A stretch of DNA of 29,937 nt from an uncultured Lachnospiraceae bacterium (GCA_900551235.1 URUU01000026.1:1-29937); one strand, 5' to 3'. Numbered from the stretch's first letter, positions 7,405-15,438 are shown. Translations and numbers: made by a program. Notes: a model not told the origin generated them from the letters alone.

Positions 7405-8721
7405 TCCTTCTCTTACAAGCAGTCCCATTTTTTTCATTTTGTCTATATCACGCAAAATGGTACGCTTCGTAACCTGCAGATTTTTTACCATAGAACTGAT
7501 GTTTACCTTTTCATCTTCCGCCATCATCTTTAAAATCTGTCCCTGACGTTCTTCCGGAGTAAATCTGGCATGCTGTTCGTCTGTTTCTGTGGAAAGATTG
7601 TCTGTTTGGCTTTCTTTCTGATTATTTTGGCGGCGTTTCTTTTCTGTTTCAGGTTTGGGGTTTCTTTCCAGAACCGGCCGTATCTGCTGCACCTTTTTCT
7701 GAAGTGTAAATTCGCAGATTCCTTCGGTTTCTTTTCTGCTGATACCTTCGCAGATTTCATCTGTCAGAAATCCCATTTCCCGGAAAGTTTTTTCCAGCAT
7801 CGGATTGCCAAAGCGTCCCATACTCACGGCAAACCATGCAGATGCCTGCTGTGCGGATGCTGTGATCCTTGCCGGACAGGCACTGGTATATTCTCTCGCT
7901 GTCAGAAATCTTCCGATAAAGGTGACTGCTTTTTCCCTGCCAAGCACCGGTGTCAGAAATGCAGTCAGCTTTTCCATCTCATCCAGAAGATTGGTATGCA
8001 GATGCAGCTTCTGTACCTGCCCGTTTTCCCGTACTTCACAGGATACTTCGGTATTTGCAAAGAGATTGCGAAGCGTACTGTCTTTTCCAAATAAAAGTGC
8101 CGCCGCAAAGCGAAGTCCCCGCTCACCGGTTTCGTAGTTGATCCCCTGGAAATTCATTTCTTTTAAGAACGGATGATTTTCCAGCTTTCCCATAAGGTTT
8201 GTCTCTTCTCGCATCAGCATACAGGCTTTTGCCCTCTCGATCAGATCTTCCCGCAGATCGATCTCCCGCAGAAATGGATAAATCTTCCGCTCGGTGTAAG
8301 TCTCCTGTTTCTGTACATAAAGCCTGGTCAGTTCTTCTTTCTGCCAAATACGGACATTCTCCTGACCTTTTCGCACAAAAACCCTGCCGCGCAGTGCATG
8401 TACATTCGGGCTTGCAGGGATCTCCAGATGCAGGACATATTTTCCATCCACGATCTCCCGCACCGGCTCCAGTTCAAACGGCGGCTGAAAATTATCGCTG
8501 TTCTGTGTCGCCATCTCCAGTGCCCGGATGATCTCCGGTATCGCCCGTTCTTTGAATCCAAAAACTTCTCCTCTTTCATCCACCCCCAGCAATATGGTTC
8601 CGCCTCTGCTGTTCAGGAAAGCGCAGATCGTCTCAAATACATCGGTATGAATACCATCCCTGCAGCTTTGAAATACGGTATTTTCATTTTCTCCAACTGC
8701 AATTATCTTCTGTACTGTCAT
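7342..8721 (-). CDS. AlbA_2 (Schlafen-like) DNA-binding regulator with C-terminal HTH
   Basis: A 459-residue putative transcriptional regulator of the COG2865 type. The N-terminal AlbA_2/Schlafen AAA_4 domain (about 1-125) shows the family motifs CAFLNSRGGTILLGVDERG and VFVRKGQ. The middle region keeps the LRFAAALLFG and NPMLEKTFREMG landmarks of the HATPase_c_4 part, but the usual Asn/His ATP-binding motif (normally like NALVHRDY) is replaced by FLTAREYTS, so the ATPase looks inactive. A Lys/Gln/Thr-rich linker follows, then a winged HTH at about 392-459. The ATG has GGAGGG 6 nt upstream and overlaps the amidohydrolase stop by 4 bp (ATGA), so it is the last gene of the trk operon. Its target genes are unknown. 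Confidence 0.88.
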   Translation of the reverse strand: MTVQKIIAVGENENTVFQSCRDGIHTDVFETICAFLNSRGGTILLGVDERGEVFGFKERAIPEIIRALEMATQNSDNFQPPFELEPVREIVDGKYVLHLEIPASPNVHALRGRVFVRKGQENVRIWQKEELTRLYVQKQETYTERKIYPFLREIDLREDLIERAKACMLMREETNLMGKLENHPFLKEMNFQGINYETGERGLRFAAALLFGKDSTLRNLFANTEVSCEVRENGQVQKLHLHTNLLDEMEKLTAFLTPVLGREKAVTFIGRFLTAREYTSACPARITASAQQASAWFAVSMGRFGNPMLEKTFREMGFLTDEICEGISRKETEGICEFTLQKKVQQIRPVLERNPKPETEKKRRQNNQKESQTDNLSTETDEQHARFTPEERQGQILKMMAEDEKVNISSMVKNLQVTKRTILRDIDKMKKMGLLVREGSEKNGRWLLLDEAKEQIQQD

Positions 8722-9593
8722 CTTTTTCCCTCCTGAAATTTCTGCCGGATGATTGCTTCACCCTTTGCCAGATGCTCATCCAACTGCTGTGATCTGCCAA
8801 GTATCCTTGTAAAAATATTATATTCATCCACCACTCCCTGGCCATGCGGGACACGATACGCACCGGCATCGCTTCCAAGCGCCAGATATACCTTCTGTTC
8901 CCAGGCATACTTCAGATTCTCCGTGGCAGACCTGAAAATCTTCTCCAGTTCTTCCCTGGGATATCTTTCACATCCGAAAAGATTCCCTGTCGTTGCGATG
9001 GTCGGAACCCATACGGTTCCGTACGCTTTCATGGCATCTATGGCATCTTTGTCTATGTAGTTTCCATGTTCAATGCTGTCAGCACCGGCAATGGCTGCGC
9101 TTCGCACAGTGTCTGCTCCATTGGCATGTGCCATGACAGCCATGCCTTCTTCATGTGCAATGTGGATCAGTTCTTTGATTTCTTCCGGTGCAAGCGGTTC
9201 TTCGGACATCTGCCTGTACTTTTCATATACCATGATCCCGGAGAGCATGATTTTGATGAAATCCCCGCCCTGTGCCTTTACCAGCTTTACAAGGCTGTGA
9301 TATTCTTTCTTATCTTCGCAGGCACGGCCGACGATTCTGCCATAATGCCCCTGTCTGTAAATGGCAAACATCGGAGTCCGGTAATCGATGTCATATTCCG
9401 GTGCGATCTTTGCCGCATATTCGGACACATGCAGCGCATCACCGCCATCTCTTACAAAATGAATCCCACGCTTCTGATACTCCAGAAATGCCTTACGGAC
9501 CGCCTCTTCACTGACATGACCTTTGTGCAGCGACACTGCCTCTCTGTAATTTCTTCCATTCATAAAAATGTGTGCATGACATTCTCCAAACAT
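8718..9593 (-). CDS. Amidohydrolase family protein
   Basis: A 291-residue metal-dependent hydrolase of the amidohydrolase superfamily (imidazolonepropionase-like subgroup). Metal and active-site residues are visible: His6 and His8 (HAH), Lys114 (KIMLSG, the likely carboxylated lysine), His156 (MAHANG), His176 (EHGNY) and Asp242 (GSDAGA). It lacks the extra N- and C-terminal beta-sandwich strands of larger relatives and starts directly at the HxH strand. The substrate cannot be told from sequence; small amides or cyclic ureides are usual. It lies 32 bp after trkH and overlaps the next gene by 4 bp. Confidence 0.88.
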   Translation of the reverse strand: MFGECHAHIFMNGRNYREAVSLHKGHVSEEAVRKAFLEYQKRGIHFVRDGGDALHVSEYAAKIAPEYDIDYRTPMFAIYRQGHYGRIVGRACEDKKEYHSLVKLVKAQGGDFIKIMLSGIMVYEKYRQMSEEPLAPEEIKELIHIAHEEGMAVMAHANGADTVRSAAIAGADSIEHGNYIDKDAIDAMKAYGTVWVPTIATTGNLFGCERYPREELEKIFRSATENLKYAWEQKVYLALGSDAGAYRVPHGQGVVDEYNIFTRILGRSQQLDEHLAKGEAIIRQKFQEGKR

Positions 9594-9625
9594 CCGCTCA
9601 CCTCATATACCTTCGCCCTGCTGCT

Positions 9626-11077
9626 CTATTTTTTCCTTTTCATACCCCATACCGACGGCACAAAGATCATCAGCATCGGGATCAGTTCCAGTCTGCCTGC
9701 CAGCATATCAAAACTTAAAACCAGTTTGGACAGATTTGAAAATCCGGAAAAGTTACCTGCCGGTCCTGCAAGTCCAAGTCCCGGACCGATGTTGTTCAGA
9801 GTCGCTGCAACCGCTGTAAAATTTGTTACCAGATCTTTTTCATCCAGCGAAACAATCAGAATGGACGTCACAAAAATAATCATATAAAGTGCAAGATAGG
9901 CATTTACCGAACGGATTACTTCCGTCTCTACCGTTCTTCCTTCCATCCGCACACGTTTTACACTTCTTGGATGCAGAGCCAGAGAAATCTCACGGCCGAC
10001 ACCTTTTAACAGCAGCAGAATACGTGACACTTTGATGCCTCCCCCTGTACTTCCCGCACAGGCTCCGACAAACATCAGCGTTACCAGAATCGTCTTGGAA
10101 AAGCCCGGCCACTGGTTGAAGTCCACGGTACTGAAACCGGTTGTCGTAATGATCGAGCCAACCTGAAATGCGGCATGGTGAAGTGCCTGGAACAGGTTTG
10201 GAAATCCTCCGGAAATATTAAGCGTGATCGCTGCGATCGAAACTGCAATGATCGCCAGATAGAGCCAGACTTCCGTCATACAGGAAGCCTGTTTGATCTT
10301 TTTCTTTAAAATGCAGAAATAAAATGTAAAGTTGACACCAAACAGGATCATAAACGTGGTAATGATGCCCTGCTGCAGCATCGTATAACCTGCACATCCG
10401 TCATTTCTTATCGAAAATCCACCGGTTCCTGCCGTACCGAATACAATACAGAGGGTATCAAACAGCGGCATTCTGCTCAGAAGCAGCAAAATGATCTGGA
10501 TCAGTGTCATTCCAAAATAAATACCGTAAAGAATCGCTGCTGTATAACGGATTTTCGGAACCAGTTTGCTCACGCTCGGCCCCGGACTTTCTGCTTTCAT
10601 CAAATGTACAATCGTTCCGTTTCCCTTGTTTGGAATAAAAGCAAGAATAAACACCAGGATTCCCATACCGCCTACCCAGTGGGTAAAGCTTCTCCAGAAC
10701 AGACTGGCATGTGAAAGTGCCTCCACATTGGTCAGAATACTGGCGCCTGTTGTCGTAAAACCGGAGCTTACCTCAAAAAATGCATCGAAAAAGCTCGGAA
10801 TCTCCCCGGTCAGCATAAACGGAACTGCCCCAAATGCGGAAAACCAGATCCATACCAGTGCTACTGCCACCAGACCTTCCTTTGTATACATGGTAATCTT
10901 TTTCGGCTTGCGAATTGTGCTGATCCCGCAGAATACGGCACAGATCACGCAGGAGATCAGATAAGAGGACAGTACGTCTTCCCCGTAAATCACGGATACC
11001 AGAACCGGAAGCAGAAGAAACAGCGCTTCAAATCCGCTCGCCATACCAAGTATGTATAAAATCATTCCATAATTCAT
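9626..11077 (-). CDS. trkH: TrkH/KtrB family potassium uptake channel subunit
   Basis: A 483-residue integral membrane protein with repeated M1-P-M2 units. It forms the K+-conducting subunit of a Trk-type uptake system. Selectivity-filter segments are visible, for example SGFTTTGAS near residue 108, TAGTGGFS, TTTGFST and the last pore-loop region NNIGPGLG. A GACAGSTGGGIK motif lies in the middle. The ATG has AAAGGTG 4-5 nt upstream and lies 10 bp after the trkA stop, so the channel and its regulatory subunit are made from the same transcript. Confidence 0.95.
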   Translation of the reverse strand: MNYGMILYILGMASGFEALFLLLPVLVSVIYGEDVLSSYLISCVICAVFCGISTIRKPKKITMYTKEGLVAVALVWIWFSAFGAVPFMLTGEIPSFFDAFFEVSSGFTTTGASILTNVEALSHASLFWRSFTHWVGGMGILVFILAFIPNKGNGTIVHLMKAESPGPSVSKLVPKIRYTAAILYGIYFGMTLIQIILLLLSRMPLFDTLCIVFGTAGTGGFSIRNDGCAGYTMLQQGIITTFMILFGVNFTFYFCILKKKIKQASCMTEVWLYLAIIAVSIAAITLNISGGFPNLFQALHHAAFQVGSIITTTGFSTVDFNQWPGFSKTILVTLMFVGACAGSTGGGIKVSRILLLLKGVGREISLALHPRSVKRVRMEGRTVETEVIRSVNAYLALYMIIFVTSILIVSLDEKDLVTNFTAVAATLNNIGPGLGLAGPAGNFSGFSNLSKLVLSFDMLAGRLELIPMLMIFVPSVWGMKRKK

Positions 11078-11087
11078 GTTTTCACCT

Positions 11088-12455
11088 TTATCGCTCTTTC
11101 ACAATATCCGAAATATCATCCAGCCCCTGATTCGTTGTAACAACGATTACCTTATCTCCGATACTCATTACATCCTGTCCTTTCGGCATGATCAGTACCC
11201 CGTCACGATAGATTGCTGCGATCAGAAGATTCTTTTTCAGTGCCAGCTTCTCAAGCGGGATATCCAGGATCGGAGACTTCTGCCGGATCACAAACTCCAG
11301 AGCCTCTACACGGTTGTTGACCAGACGGTAAAGTGTCTCTACATTACTGCCGATGCTGTTTTTCATGGCACGCACATAACGCACAATATATTCTGCCGTC
11401 ACATACTTCGGATAGATGATGCTGTCAAGATCCAGTTTGTTGATGACTTCATCGAACGTGGTATTGTTTACTTTTGTGATGCTCTTGATCTTTGGTGCAT
11501 GCTCTTTTGCAAAAAGGGAAAGCAGGATGTTCTCTTCATCCAGATCCGTCAGCGTCACAAAGGAATCCATCCAGTTCACACCTTCTTCCATCAGCACATC
11601 CTGATCCGTTCCCTCTCCGCAGATGATCGTTGCTTTTGGCAGCAGATCGCTGAGTTCCTCACAGCGTTCCCTGTCTTTGTCTATGATCTTGACATCAATT
11701 CCCATCGTAAGGAGCTGCTTTGCCAGATAATAAGCAGTCGTACTTCCGCCGATGATAAGCGTATCACGTACCTGATCCGTCTGAACTTTGATCTTCTTGA
11801 AAAACTGACTTGCCATTTTGGGCGGTGCTACAATAGAGACAATATCGCGGCTCTGCAGTACAACGTCGCCATCCGGAATGATCACCTGGTCTCCACGTAC
11901 AACGGTGCATACCAGTACTTCACAGCGAAGTTTTGATCCCATATCTGCGATCCGTACGTTATCCAGAACAGAATTGGTTCCGATACGGAACTGCAGAAGC
12001 TCAATATGTCCGTTTGCAAATGTCTCGATCTTGATTGCAGATGGGAAACGTAAGATCCTTGCCATCTCTGCGGCTGCTGCCTGCTCCGGATTGATGACCA
12101 TTGCCATTCCTAATTCTTCCCTTATAAACCGAACCTCCTGGCTGTATTCCGGATTGCGCACACGTGCAATCGTCTGACAGCCATTTCCTGCCTTCTTTGC
12201 GATCAGGCAGCACAGAAGATTCAGTTCGTCTGAACCGGTAACTGCAATCAGCAGATCTGCTTCCCGTATGCCTGCTTCCAGTTGAACATTGTGGCTGCTT
12301 CCGCTTCCCACCACGCCCATAATGTCACACGCATTGGATATATCCTGCACTTTTTCTGCATCTTCGTCCACAATAACAATATCATTTCCTTCATTGCTAA
12401 GCTGTTCTGCCAGAGTTGCCCCTACTTTTCCACAGCCGACGATTATGATCTTCAT
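11088..12455 (-). CDS. trkA: Trk system potassium transporter TrkA
   Basis: A 455-residue cytoplasmic gating subunit for TrkH. It contains two tandem RCK modules. Each has an N-terminal Rossmann (TrkA_N) domain, GCGKVG near residue 7 and a second starting at IIGGSTTAYYLAK near 230, followed by a TrkA_C domain. The first Rossmann motif, with Asp at the end of beta-2 (IVDED), fits NAD(H) binding. The ATG is preceded by AGGTGAGG. It is the first gene of trkA-trkH-amidohydrolase-AlbA_2. The 143-bp upstream gap holds the terminator of the preceding gene. A TTGACT lies there, but no convincing -10 does. Confidence 0.95.
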   Translation of the reverse strand: MKIIIVGCGKVGATLAEQLSNEGNDIVIVDEDAEKVQDISNACDIMGVVGSGSSHNVQLEAGIREADLLIAVTGSDELNLLCCLIAKKAGNGCQTIARVRNPEYSQEVRFIREELGMAMVINPEQAAAAEMARILRFPSAIKIETFANGHIELLQFRIGTNSVLDNVRIADMGSKLRCEVLVCTVVRGDQVIIPDGDVVLQSRDIVSIVAPPKMASQFFKKIKVQTDQVRDTLIIGGSTTAYYLAKQLLTMGIDVKIIDKDRERCEELSDLLPKATIICGEGTDQDVLMEEGVNWMDSFVTLTDLDEENILLSLFAKEHAPKIKSITKVNNTTFDEVINKLDLDSIIYPKYVTAEYIVRYVRAMKNSIGSNVETLYRLVNNRVEALEFVIRQKSPILDIPLEKLALKKNLLIAAIYRDGVLIMPKGQDVMSIGDKVIVVTTNQGLDDISDIVKER

Positions 12456-12539
12456 TTGTTTTTCCTCACCTTAATTTCTTTCCTACAGACTCCTGTCCTT
12501 TCCGGCTTCCGGCACAGCTTTGCAGATACAGTCAACCCG

Positions 12540-12576
12540 AAAACGGCCACTGAGCTTTGTAACTGCTCTATGGCCG
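12540..12576 (-). terminator. Probable terminator of the C-GCAxxG-C-C gene
   Basis: A CGGCCA/TGGCCG stem with an inner GAGC/GCTC pair is followed by TTTT on the minus strand, 22 bp after the stop codon. The short T run keeps confidence moderate. Confidence 0.55.
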
Positions 12577-12598
12577 CATCTTTCATCGGAAATCTCAT

Positions 12599-13021
12599 TT
12601 ATTCTGTTGTCTTTTGCAGACCCATAACCTGTTCCAGTATCTTTGCCGCATCTTCAATACAGCCGTCACAGGACCGCAGAACCTTTTTCGTTTCTATTCC
12701 TTTTAAATCTTTACAGATCACAGAACCGTTCTTTTCTTTAAATGCCTGTGCGATCTCTTTTGTAATGCGGTATGTCCCGCCCTTTGTAACCGGTTCTTCG
12801 GTGTTGCGGCTGCTTTTTAACAGTCCTGCCACCATACACGCTCCCGATACAGCACCGCAGGTACACTGCATGCCTCCCATGCCTGCACCAAATCCTTCGC
12901 CTGCCGCAAAAATAAGATTTTCATCTACACCCGCCAGGTCTGCATAAGCACACGCTACTGCCTGACAGCAGTTGTAACCTTTTCCATGATTCTCCAGCGC
13001 ATTTTCCACTCTGCTGCTCAT
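12599..13021 (-). CDS. C-GCAxxG-C-C family (putative redox) protein
   Basis: A 140-residue Cys-rich soluble protein. Cysteines include Cys18-Cys19 (YNCCQAV), Cys53 and Cys55 (QCTCGAVSGAC), Cys62, Cys103 (VICKDLKG) and the C-terminal CDGC pair at 118 and 121. This matches the C_GCAxxG_C_C family, thought to be redox-active or metal-binding. The exact role is unknown. I chose the second ATG (13021), 9 nt after GGAGG, over the ATG at 13036, which lies upstream of that site. It has its own promoter (13073-13101). Confidence 0.9.
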   Translation of the reverse strand: MSSRVENALENHGKGYNCCQAVACAYADLAGVDENLIFAAGEGFGAGMGGMQCTCGAVSGACMVAGLLKSSRNTEEPVTKGGTYRITKEIAQAFKEKNGSVICKDLKGIETKKVLRSCDGCIEDAAKILEQVMGLQKTTE

Positions 13022-13072
13022 CCTTAATTCCTCCATTGTAAAGCCTACGCTCTCATGCCCGATAATGCTACA

Positions 13073-13101
13073 ATTTTACACTACTTTTGTTTAAATTACA
13101 A
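13073..13101 (-). promoter_or_regulatory. Sigma-A promoter of the C-GCAxxG-C-C gene
   Basis: TTGTAA and TAAAAT are separated by 17 bp on the minus strand. The -35 box overlaps the last codons of the histidine kinase gene, so the redox gene can be expressed apart from the two-component operon. Confidence 0.65.
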
Positions 13102-14359
13102 GAGCTATCAGGATTTTCACATAGAAATTGTTCTCATGCTGACCGTACTCAAACTGTCCGCCCTGATTTCTGACGGTCTGCCGGATGCTGTGCAGGCCAT
13201 ATCCGTGAAAGGCTTTATCTGGTTTGCCAGTCCGAAATATACCGGATTTTGCCAGAGCATATTTTTCGCAGCTGTTTTCAACAACCAACATGAACATTGC
13301 ATTGTGCTTTCTTATTTGGATATGTACCTTCCGTTCTTCCTGTTCCAGCTTTTCACAGGCTTCTATTGCATTATCCAGAAGGTTGGCAAAGAGGCTGCAC
13401 AATTCCTTATCTGATATGGAGATCTCTCCTATGATATCAGAATCTACCCGGTATGTAATCTGTTTTTTCTCCATGGCAAGTGTTTTGTATTCCAGGATCA
13501 TATCTATAATGGGATTCTGGGTCCATTGCCGATGTTCTGTCTTTTCTTCCGGCCTTAATTTTTCCAGATACTCATGAAGCCGTTCATACTCCCCTTTCTC
13601 TGCCAGCTTCCACATAACCAGATTATGATGGTTCATATCATGGTATAAGATACGGTTTTTTTCGTATTCCATTGCCAGTTCCTCGTATTGCTGTTCTGCC
13701 ATATCGATCCTCAGCTTTAAAATCTGTTCTTTATTTTTTATATCATTACAGAGCAGATAGATCATACAGAAAATACCAGGAAAAACCACAGATGCCCACA
13801 GACTGCTTCTTACGGTCATCGTATCGATCCTTCCAGACAGCACACTCTGAAAATAGAACATGGCTGCACATCCGATCAGCAAAAGCAGCAAGACCAGCCT
13901 CCAGTTTACCTCAGCCTCATATTTTCTCTGCCATGTCTGCAGCTTCAAAACAGCGATGCAGAGTACAAACCGGCTGATTCCCATGGCCAGTCTGCTGATA
14001 AAGGAAATCTCCATACTTTTGCAGCCGATACACAACAAAATAACGATCCATGTGCAGATCAGTTCTTCCAGGACATGAAAACTTCCAAATACCAGCAGAG
14101 TTTTCCGAAAAGAAGTGTGGCTGCCGAGGCTTACACAAAATGCAAGGATAAACGTTCGAATCAGAAGCACCAGATAAACACTGAGCTCCCTTTGCCTTCC
14201 ATAAAACAGCAGAATATCCAGAATAACAGAAAGGCCTGCGTAGCCAATGAGTTCTTTTAGGGTCATATCTTCCCGGCGCAGACCATAGATTGTCACGCAG
14301 CAAAACTGAAACGTTTCCAGAAATGTGATCAGATACCCCAGAATCTCCATCTCGGTCAT
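13091..14359 (-). CDS. AgrC-like GHKL sensor histidine kinase
   Basis: A 422-residue sensor kinase. The N-terminal half (about 1-205) is a multi-pass membrane domain of about six helices. It is followed by a coiled-coil linker and the dimerisation helix with the phospho-accepting His240 in LYHDMNHH. The GHKL ATPase domain has an N box (NLLDNAIEAC, about 326-336) and a G box (HGYGLHSI, about 385-392). The architecture is that of peptide-sensing AgrC/ComD/VirS kinases. The start at 14359 overlaps the regulator stop by 4 bp (ATGA), so the pair is translationally coupled. I find no agrB or agrD gene in the window, so the ligand is unknown. Confidence 0.92.
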   Translation of the reverse strand: MTEMEILGYLITFLETFQFCCVTIYGLRREDMTLKELIGYAGLSVILDILLFYGRQRELSVYLVLLIRTFILAFCVSLGSHTSFRKTLLVFGSFHVLEELICTWIVILLCIGCKSMEISFISRLAMGISRFVLCIAVLKLQTWQRKYEAEVNWRLVLLLLLIGCAAMFYFQSVLSGRIDTMTVRSSLWASVVFPGIFCMIYLLCNDIKNKEQILKLRIDMAEQQYEELAMEYEKNRILYHDMNHHNLVMWKLAEKGEYERLHEYLEKLRPEEKTEHRQWTQNPIIDMILEYKTLAMEKKQITYRVDSDIIGEISISDKELCSLFANLLDNAIEACEKLEQEERKVHIQIRKHNAMFMLVVENSCEKYALAKSGIFRTGKPDKAFHGYGLHSIRQTVRNQGGQFEYGQHENNFYVKILIALVI

Positions 14360-15066
14360 ACAGTCCCCCGCTCCATATAACTGCACATTTTCTGCATAAT
14401 CTCTCTGCTGTGCCCTCTGCCAATTTTAATCTGCTCTCCATTCTCCATGGTAAGCATCCCCTTTTCCATCTTATCTACATGCAGCAAATTCACAATATAT
14501 CCCCTCTCAGCGATCACAAACTGCTCTTTGGGAAGTTTGGAAAACACTTCTTTTAAGGATTCCCGGTTGGTCTTTTTCCCGCTTCTGGTAACAAAAATTG
14601 AATTCTTCTGCTCTTTATAAATATAATAAATCTCACGCAAAGCTACTTTTTCAAATGCTCCCGCACTTTTCACAAGATACTGCCCTTTCACATCTGCCCC
14701 CAGTTCACGGCAGATCTGTTTTAACGTCTGCACCAGTTTCTCCTGCATATTTTCTTTTATGATGTAATGATAAGGCCGGACTTCATATCCATGAAGTGCA
14801 TATTGCTCATAGGCTGTAAGAAAAAGAATGTAGGGTTTATCCTGCTTCTTTCTTATCTGTTCTGCCAGTTCGATTCCATTTCCATCCGGTATCTCGATAT
14901 CCAGAATGTAAATTGTAAAACGCTCCTCCTCCATTTCACTCAAAAGCTGACCGGCCGTTGAAAAGTATTCTGTCTGAAATAACTCCCCACCCATACTTTC
15001 TTCTATGATGTCTTTTACATGTCCGCCAATGAAAAGATCATCATCTACAATAGCTATACGATACAT
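14356..15066 (-). CDS. LytTR family response regulator (AgrA/VirR-like)
   Basis: A 236-residue response regulator. The receiver domain (about 1-120) has the acidic cluster VDDD at 7-10, the phospho-acceptor Asp56 in YILDIEIP, and a conserved Thr and Lys-bearing strand further on. The LytTR DNA-binding domain (about 135-236) follows, with the EIYYIYKEQKNSIFVT and YIVNLLHVDKM motifs. LytTR proteins bind paired 9-bp direct repeats about 21 bp apart. Just such a repeat pair lies upstream at 15363-15394. The ATG is preceded by GGGAG. It is the first gene of the operon with the histidine kinase, driven by the promoter at 15148-15176. Confidence 0.94.
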   Translation of the reverse strand: MYRIAIVDDDLFIGGHVKDIIEESMGGELFQTEYFSTAGQLLSEMEEERFTIYILDIEIPDGNGIELAEQIRKKQDKPYILFLTAYEQYALHGYEVRPYHYIIKENMQEKLVQTLKQICRELGADVKGQYLVKSAGAFEKVALREIYYIYKEQKNSIFVTRSGKKTNRESLKEVFSKLPKEQFVIAERGYIVNLLHVDKMEKGMLTMENGEQIKIGRGHSREIMQKMCSYMERGTV

Positions 15067-15147
15067 AACTGTTCTCCCTTGTACATTTTCGGTTGTCGGC
15101 GTACAAAATACGAAACAGACCGCATGATATCTGCACCCAACATCTTA

Positions 15148-15176
15148 ACTATATAAGAAATAATAAAAAAATTCAA
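15148..15176 (-). promoter_or_regulatory. Promoter of the LytTR/GHKL operon
   Basis: TTGAAT and TATAGT are separated by 17 bp on the minus strand, about 75 nt before the response regulator start and downstream of the small-RNA terminator. Confidence 0.6.
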
Positions 15177-15208
15177 CTTTTTTGTAGTATAACAGGACTT
15201 TTTATACG

Positions 15209-15240
15209 AAAAAACAGAGAGTTTTCAAAAAACCCTCTGT
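15209..15240 (-). terminator. Strong intrinsic terminator of the candidate small RNA
   Basis: A 12-bp stem (ACAGAGGGTTTT / AAAACTCTCTGT, one G-U pair) with a TTG loop is followed by six T residues on the minus strand. No protein gene ends nearby, which points to a short transcript. Confidence 0.9.
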
Positions 15241-15324
15241 GCATACTATAGGCGGAACACAACTCACACACAACTTGTACACAATGACTCACACTTCTAT
15301 CCCTATACCATGCCCGCCTATTTG
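15209..15324 (-). ncRNA. Candidate small RNA upstream of the LytTR operon
   Basis: A transcript of about 116 nt is predicted between a TATAAT box (15331-15336) and a strong terminator. Its 5' end would begin with ATAGGCGG (15314-15321), which pairs perfectly with CCGCCTAT (15248-15255). This encloses a GU-rich, apparently single-stranded 58-nt loop with two copies of GTGTGAGT (complementing 15287-15294 and 15262-15269), 25 bp apart. A second hairpin, the terminator, completes it. Open frames inside are very short and lack a ribosome site. I recognise no known RNA family. By analogy with VR-RNA under VirR in Clostridium perfringens, it could be a LytTR-controlled regulator. That is inference. 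Confidence 0.6.
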
Positions 15325-15330
15325 TGTTTT

Positions 15331-15394
15331 ATTATAGCAATTCCTTTTCTTCTTGTGTGTAATTGTCCGTAAATTGTCTTTTTTTGTCCGTAAA
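15331..15394 (-). promoter_or_regulatory. Direct-repeat operator and promoter of the candidate small RNA
   Basis: The 11-mer TTGTCCGTAAA occurs at 15363-15373 and again at 15384-15394, exactly 21 bp apart (two helical turns). This is the geometry of LytTR-family sites. On the minus strand the repeats lie directly upstream of the -35 position of a perfect TATAAT (15331-15336). The -35 itself (ACACAC) is poor, as expected for an activator-dependent promoter. The repeat sequence only partly matches published LytTR consensus sites. Confidence 0.6.
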
Positions 15395-15401
15395 GTGCAA
15401 A

Positions 15402-15423
15402 GATGCCAGGGTCATAAGCCTGA
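15402..15423. repeat. Copy 1 of a 22-nt repeat flanking aspS-gatCAB
   Basis: The sequence begins GATGCCAGGG and ends AAGCCTGA. It matches 20380-20401 at 20 of 22 positions and in the same orientation. Here it lies 16 bp after the gatB stop and corresponds to one half of the three-way-junction element seen in the T-box leader. Confidence 0.65.
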
Positions 15424-15438
15424 TCCTGTAAATCTGTA

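Noticed and set aside
8844..9887. Long plus-strand open frame of 347 codons
   Set aside because: It is antisense to the amidohydrolase and trkH genes, which have complete family motifs. Its composition is that of a shadow frame.
11076..11936. Plus-strand open frame of 286 codons
   Set aside because: It is antisense to trkA, with no ribosome site and no recognisable domain.
15175..15245. Minus-strand 22-codon frame across the small-RNA terminator
   Set aside because: It spans a strong terminator stem and has no Shine-Dalgarno sequence.
15286..15336. Short plus-strand peptide frame with a Pro/Cys-rich sequence (possible signal peptide gene for the AgrC-like kinase)
   Set aside because: It is only about 16 codons, lacks a ribosome site and a secretion leader, and lies antisense to the better supported small RNA.
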